Notes under the pieces: model-generated | Databases searched by the model: none | Told to the model about the DNA's origin: nothing | Seen by the model: only the letters and a program-made list of their open reading frames with translations | NCBI GenBank assembly: GCA_934130265.1 | Contig: CAKOYC010000064.1 | Span: 1 to 6,687 of the forward strand | Length of the DNA: 6,687 nt | Direction: 5' to 3' | Source: an uncultured Bacilli bacterium | GTDB lineage: Bacteria; Bacillota_I; Bacilli_A; RF39; UBA660 | Shown: piece by piece, positions 5,038 through 6,687 of the stretch | How the letters are laid out: every line of letters starts with the position of its first letter | How positions within the stretch are numbered: the first letter of the stretch is position 1 | Translations under genes and position numbers: made by a program

Positions 5038-6588
5038 CTAACTATTTTTAGTAGGTTCATAAACAGATCCTACAAACCAAACTTCTCCACTATTTTTATC
5101 TCTTATTAAGAATAAATATGGTTTATCAAAAGTGATATTAACTTCTTCTACTAGAACATCAAATAAATGTTCATAACCACAACTAGCTGCTCCCATTCCT
5201 CCAGAAGATGTTACTGCTGCTGCTTTTATTCCTTCATTAGAAAACTCTATATTAGCTTTATGTTCTGCTGAATCTATATAGTTTTGACTTGTAACCATAT
5301 TAGATAAATCTGCCTTTTTCTCATTAAATACTGAAGTGATACCAAGACTTTTTAAATCATCTTTTAATTTTAGTTGATAATCAAAGTTAAATAACGGTAT
5401 ATTACCAGTAATCTTAATTACTTTACCATCCGTAAAGTTTTCGCTTTTTATCTCTTTTAAATTCTTAATAATACTATTTATATCAGAACTATCTAACTCT
5501 TTTATATAACTATCTAACTCTTCTTGTAAAGGCATAATACCTACATACTGTAAGGTAGTACCATTATAAGTTTTTAAATCTTTAGCAAAAGCTTTTACTT
5601 TATCATCAGTATGTAACATAAAATCAGTTGAAGTATCTACTCTATGATAGTTTTCCTTTAACTCATTAATAAATTTATCTACATATTTATTAACATCTAA
5701 ATCATCACTATTAGTATCTCCATTAGTTCTAATACCACAGCCATCATTATCAATAAACTCTTGATATTCACTTGCTATAAGCTTACGAATATTATCTTCT
5801 CCTAAGTCTTTAATAATATCATAATTATTAATAGATGCCCCTATCTTAACTGATTTAGCTATCATACTATTATTATTAAACTGAAGACTTGGATAATTAT
5901 CTTCTTCAATTAAATCTATATAATCACTATATTTTTCATGATTATAAGTAACATGATACATTTCTTTATAATTTTCCCAAGTAGCTTGTAACCATTTATT
6001 CCATTCCATATCAATAGCAAGAGCATTTACTAAGTAGAAGTTGTGATAAGCAACTTTTTTATCAAACATATTATTAATTAAACCAAAAGTCTTATCACTT
6101 ACCCATTTATTTAGATTATCTGGTGTTTCAAAAGAGTCATAGATAACAGAAGCATCATAGTTCTTACTTAGTTTATCTGTATAGCTTTTCTTCACTTGAT
6201 CTTTAAATTTATCTTTAATAAACATAGCATTAGCAAAAGACATATTTTCACTATTTATATATTTCATAGATTTATAGTCTCCAATAACAGCATCTATTTC
6301 TTTTTTACTACTACCACTTGCTCCACTACTTAGCATTGATAAAGCATATTTTATAGATAGTGGACTATATAACATATTCTTTTTATTATTTTCTAGTTTT
6401 AGAAACGACAAGTCAAACTCTTCCAAACCATTAGATGACATCTTATAAGCAGAATAATACTCTTTATTATCATTTTTTATAGTGGTATTTTTCTTTTTAC
6501 TCTTATTAAGATAAATATAACCAAAAGCTCCTCCCATAATAATCAGTACTAGTATTACAACAAAAACAATTTTTCTTTTCTTTTTCAT
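5038..6588 (-). CDS. Membrane-anchored serpin (serine protease inhibitor family) with large insertion and long reactive loop
   Basis: A 516-aa serpin held to the membrane by an N-terminal segment (7-27, after MKKKRK), with the inhibitor domain outside. Family landmarks appear in order: NMLYSPLSIKYALSMLSSGASG (71-92), FANAMFIKD (118-126), FYLVNALAIDMEWN (184-197), MPLQEEL (352-358), IPLFNFDYQLKLKDDLKSLG (397-416) with ADLSNM (426-431), the hinge EGIKAAAVTSS (452-462) and the closing FDKPYLFLIRDKNSGEVWFVGSVYEP (487-512). The Ala-rich hinge suggests an inhibitory serpin, though Ile and Lys stand where Thr and Glu are usual. About 105 extra residues (212-317) explain the length, against roughly 380-400 for typical serpins. 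The reactive loop is also long and Gly/Ala-rich. The start is ATG at 6588 with AGGAA 7 nt upstream. An in-frame ATG at 6621 lies within the promoter spacer and lacks a binding site. Protection from host or competitor proteases is the likely role, by analogy with gut bacterial serpins. Confidence 0.92.
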   Translation of the reverse strand: MKKKRKIVFVVILVLIIMGGAFGYIYLNKSKKKNTTIKNDNKEYYSAYKMSSNGLEEFDLSFLKLENNKKNMLYSPLSIKYALSMLSSGASGSSKKEIDAVIGDYKSMKYINSENMSFANAMFIKDKFKDQVKKSYTDKLSKNYDASVIYDSFETPDNLNKWVSDKTFGLINNMFDKKVAYHNFYLVNALAIDMEWNKWLQATWENYKEMYHVTYNHEKYSDYIDLIEEDNYPSLQFNNNSMIAKSVKIGASINNYDIIKDLGEDNIRKLIASEYQEFIDNDGCGIRTNGDTNSDDLDVNKYVDKFINELKENYHRVDTSTDFMLHTDDKVKAFAKDLKTYNGTTLQYVGIMPLQEELDSYIKELDSSDINSIIKNLKEIKSENFTDGKVIKITGNIPLFNFDYQLKLKDDLKSLGITSVFNEKKADLSNMVTSQNYIDSAEHKANIEFSNEGIKAAAVTSSGGMGAASCGYEHLFDVLVEEVNITFDKPYLFLIRDKNSGEVWFVGSVYEPTKNS

Positions 6589-6612
6589 AAAATAATTCCT
6601 ATCTTTAATTAA

Positions 6613-6641
6613 ATGATACATTAAATTTATTTAAATAGCAA
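6613..6641 (-). promoter_or_regulatory. Sigma-A promoter of the serpin operon
   Basis: On the minus strand TTGCTA (6641-6636, 4 of 6) and TATCAT (6618-6613, 5 of 6) are spaced by exactly 17 bp. Transcription would start near 6606, an A, giving an 18-nt leader that carries the AGGAA site ahead of the ATG at 6588. This placement rules against the upstream ATG at 6621. The remaining bases to the right edge (6642-6687) hold only AT-rich sequence with no gene that I can support. Confidence 0.65.
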
Positions 6642-6687
6642 TAGTTTTTTATGGTTTAAGTGCTGTTATCGGTAAAATATATATACC

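Noticed and set aside
4579..5109. Two plus-strand open frames of 79 and 84 codons opposite the 289-aa gene and serpin end
   Set aside because: Both are antisense to real genes, rich in Phe/Leu/His from complementing A-rich codons, and lack start signals.
6589..6621. Upstream ATG that would extend the serpin by 11 residues
   Set aside because: It lies within the spacer of the likely promoter, upstream of the expected transcript start, and has no ribosome binding site, while the ATG at 6588 has AGGAA 7 nt before it.
6671..6687. GGTA...TACC inverted repeat at the right edge as a terminator
   Set aside because: Only four pairs with an AT loop, no U-tract visible, and the window ends there.
1..6687. 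CRISPR array, tRNA, rRNA, insertion sequence or attachment site
   Set aside because: I found no regularly spaced repeats, cloverleaf-like sequence, transposase or integrase motifs, or paired terminal repeats.

Overview
The window is AT-rich throughout, with intergenic DNA close to pure A/T. It has Gram-positive style Shine-Dalgarno sequences (AGGAGG, AAGGAAG) and sigma-A-type promoters. TGA is used as a stop (Smr gene) and Trp is read from TGG, so the standard bacterial code applies and this is not a code-4 mycoplasma. Ribosomal protein L19 followed by a short, single-anchor type I signal peptidase is a Bacillota arrangement. Together with many Lys/Asn/Ile-rich membrane-anchored proteins, this suggests a low-GC Bacillota, perhaps an uncultivated host-associated Bacilli/Erysipelotrichia-like lineage. 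That placement is inference from style, not a match.

Layout. Positions 1-1428 (minus strand) hold a stand-alone Smr-domain protein, then a 305-aa membrane-anchored surface protein with a thrombospondin-like Trp/TRTRT tail, then a small acidic ORF cut by the left edge. The surface protein has its own perfect consensus promoter (TTGACA-17-TATAAT), whose -35 box lies inside the last Smr codons. Positions 1447-3121 (plus strand) hold a divergent promoter, a 206-aa membrane-anchored unknown closed by an AT-rich terminator, then a 298-aa collagen-like protein closed by a strong hairpin that also serves the converging lepB. Positions 3137-4125 (minus) hold an rplS-lepB unit with a promoter, a possible rplS leader structure and a weak intercistronic terminator. 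Positions 4151-6641 (minus) hold a membrane-anchored serpin with an unusual insertion and a long reactive loop, followed 17 nt later by a 289-aa unknown that may have an ADP-ribosyltransferase-like fold (weak inference).

Theme. Apart from L19 and Smr, every identifiable product is exported, surface-anchored or involved in export: the signal peptidase, the serpin, the collagen-like protein and two anchored proteins of unknown role. The window reads as an accessory cell-surface region wrapped around the housekeeping pair rplS-lepB. The most interesting candidate system is the two-gene serpin operon. I see no tRNA, rRNA, CRISPR array, transposase or phage integration gene, and no stretch over 300 bases without a gene.
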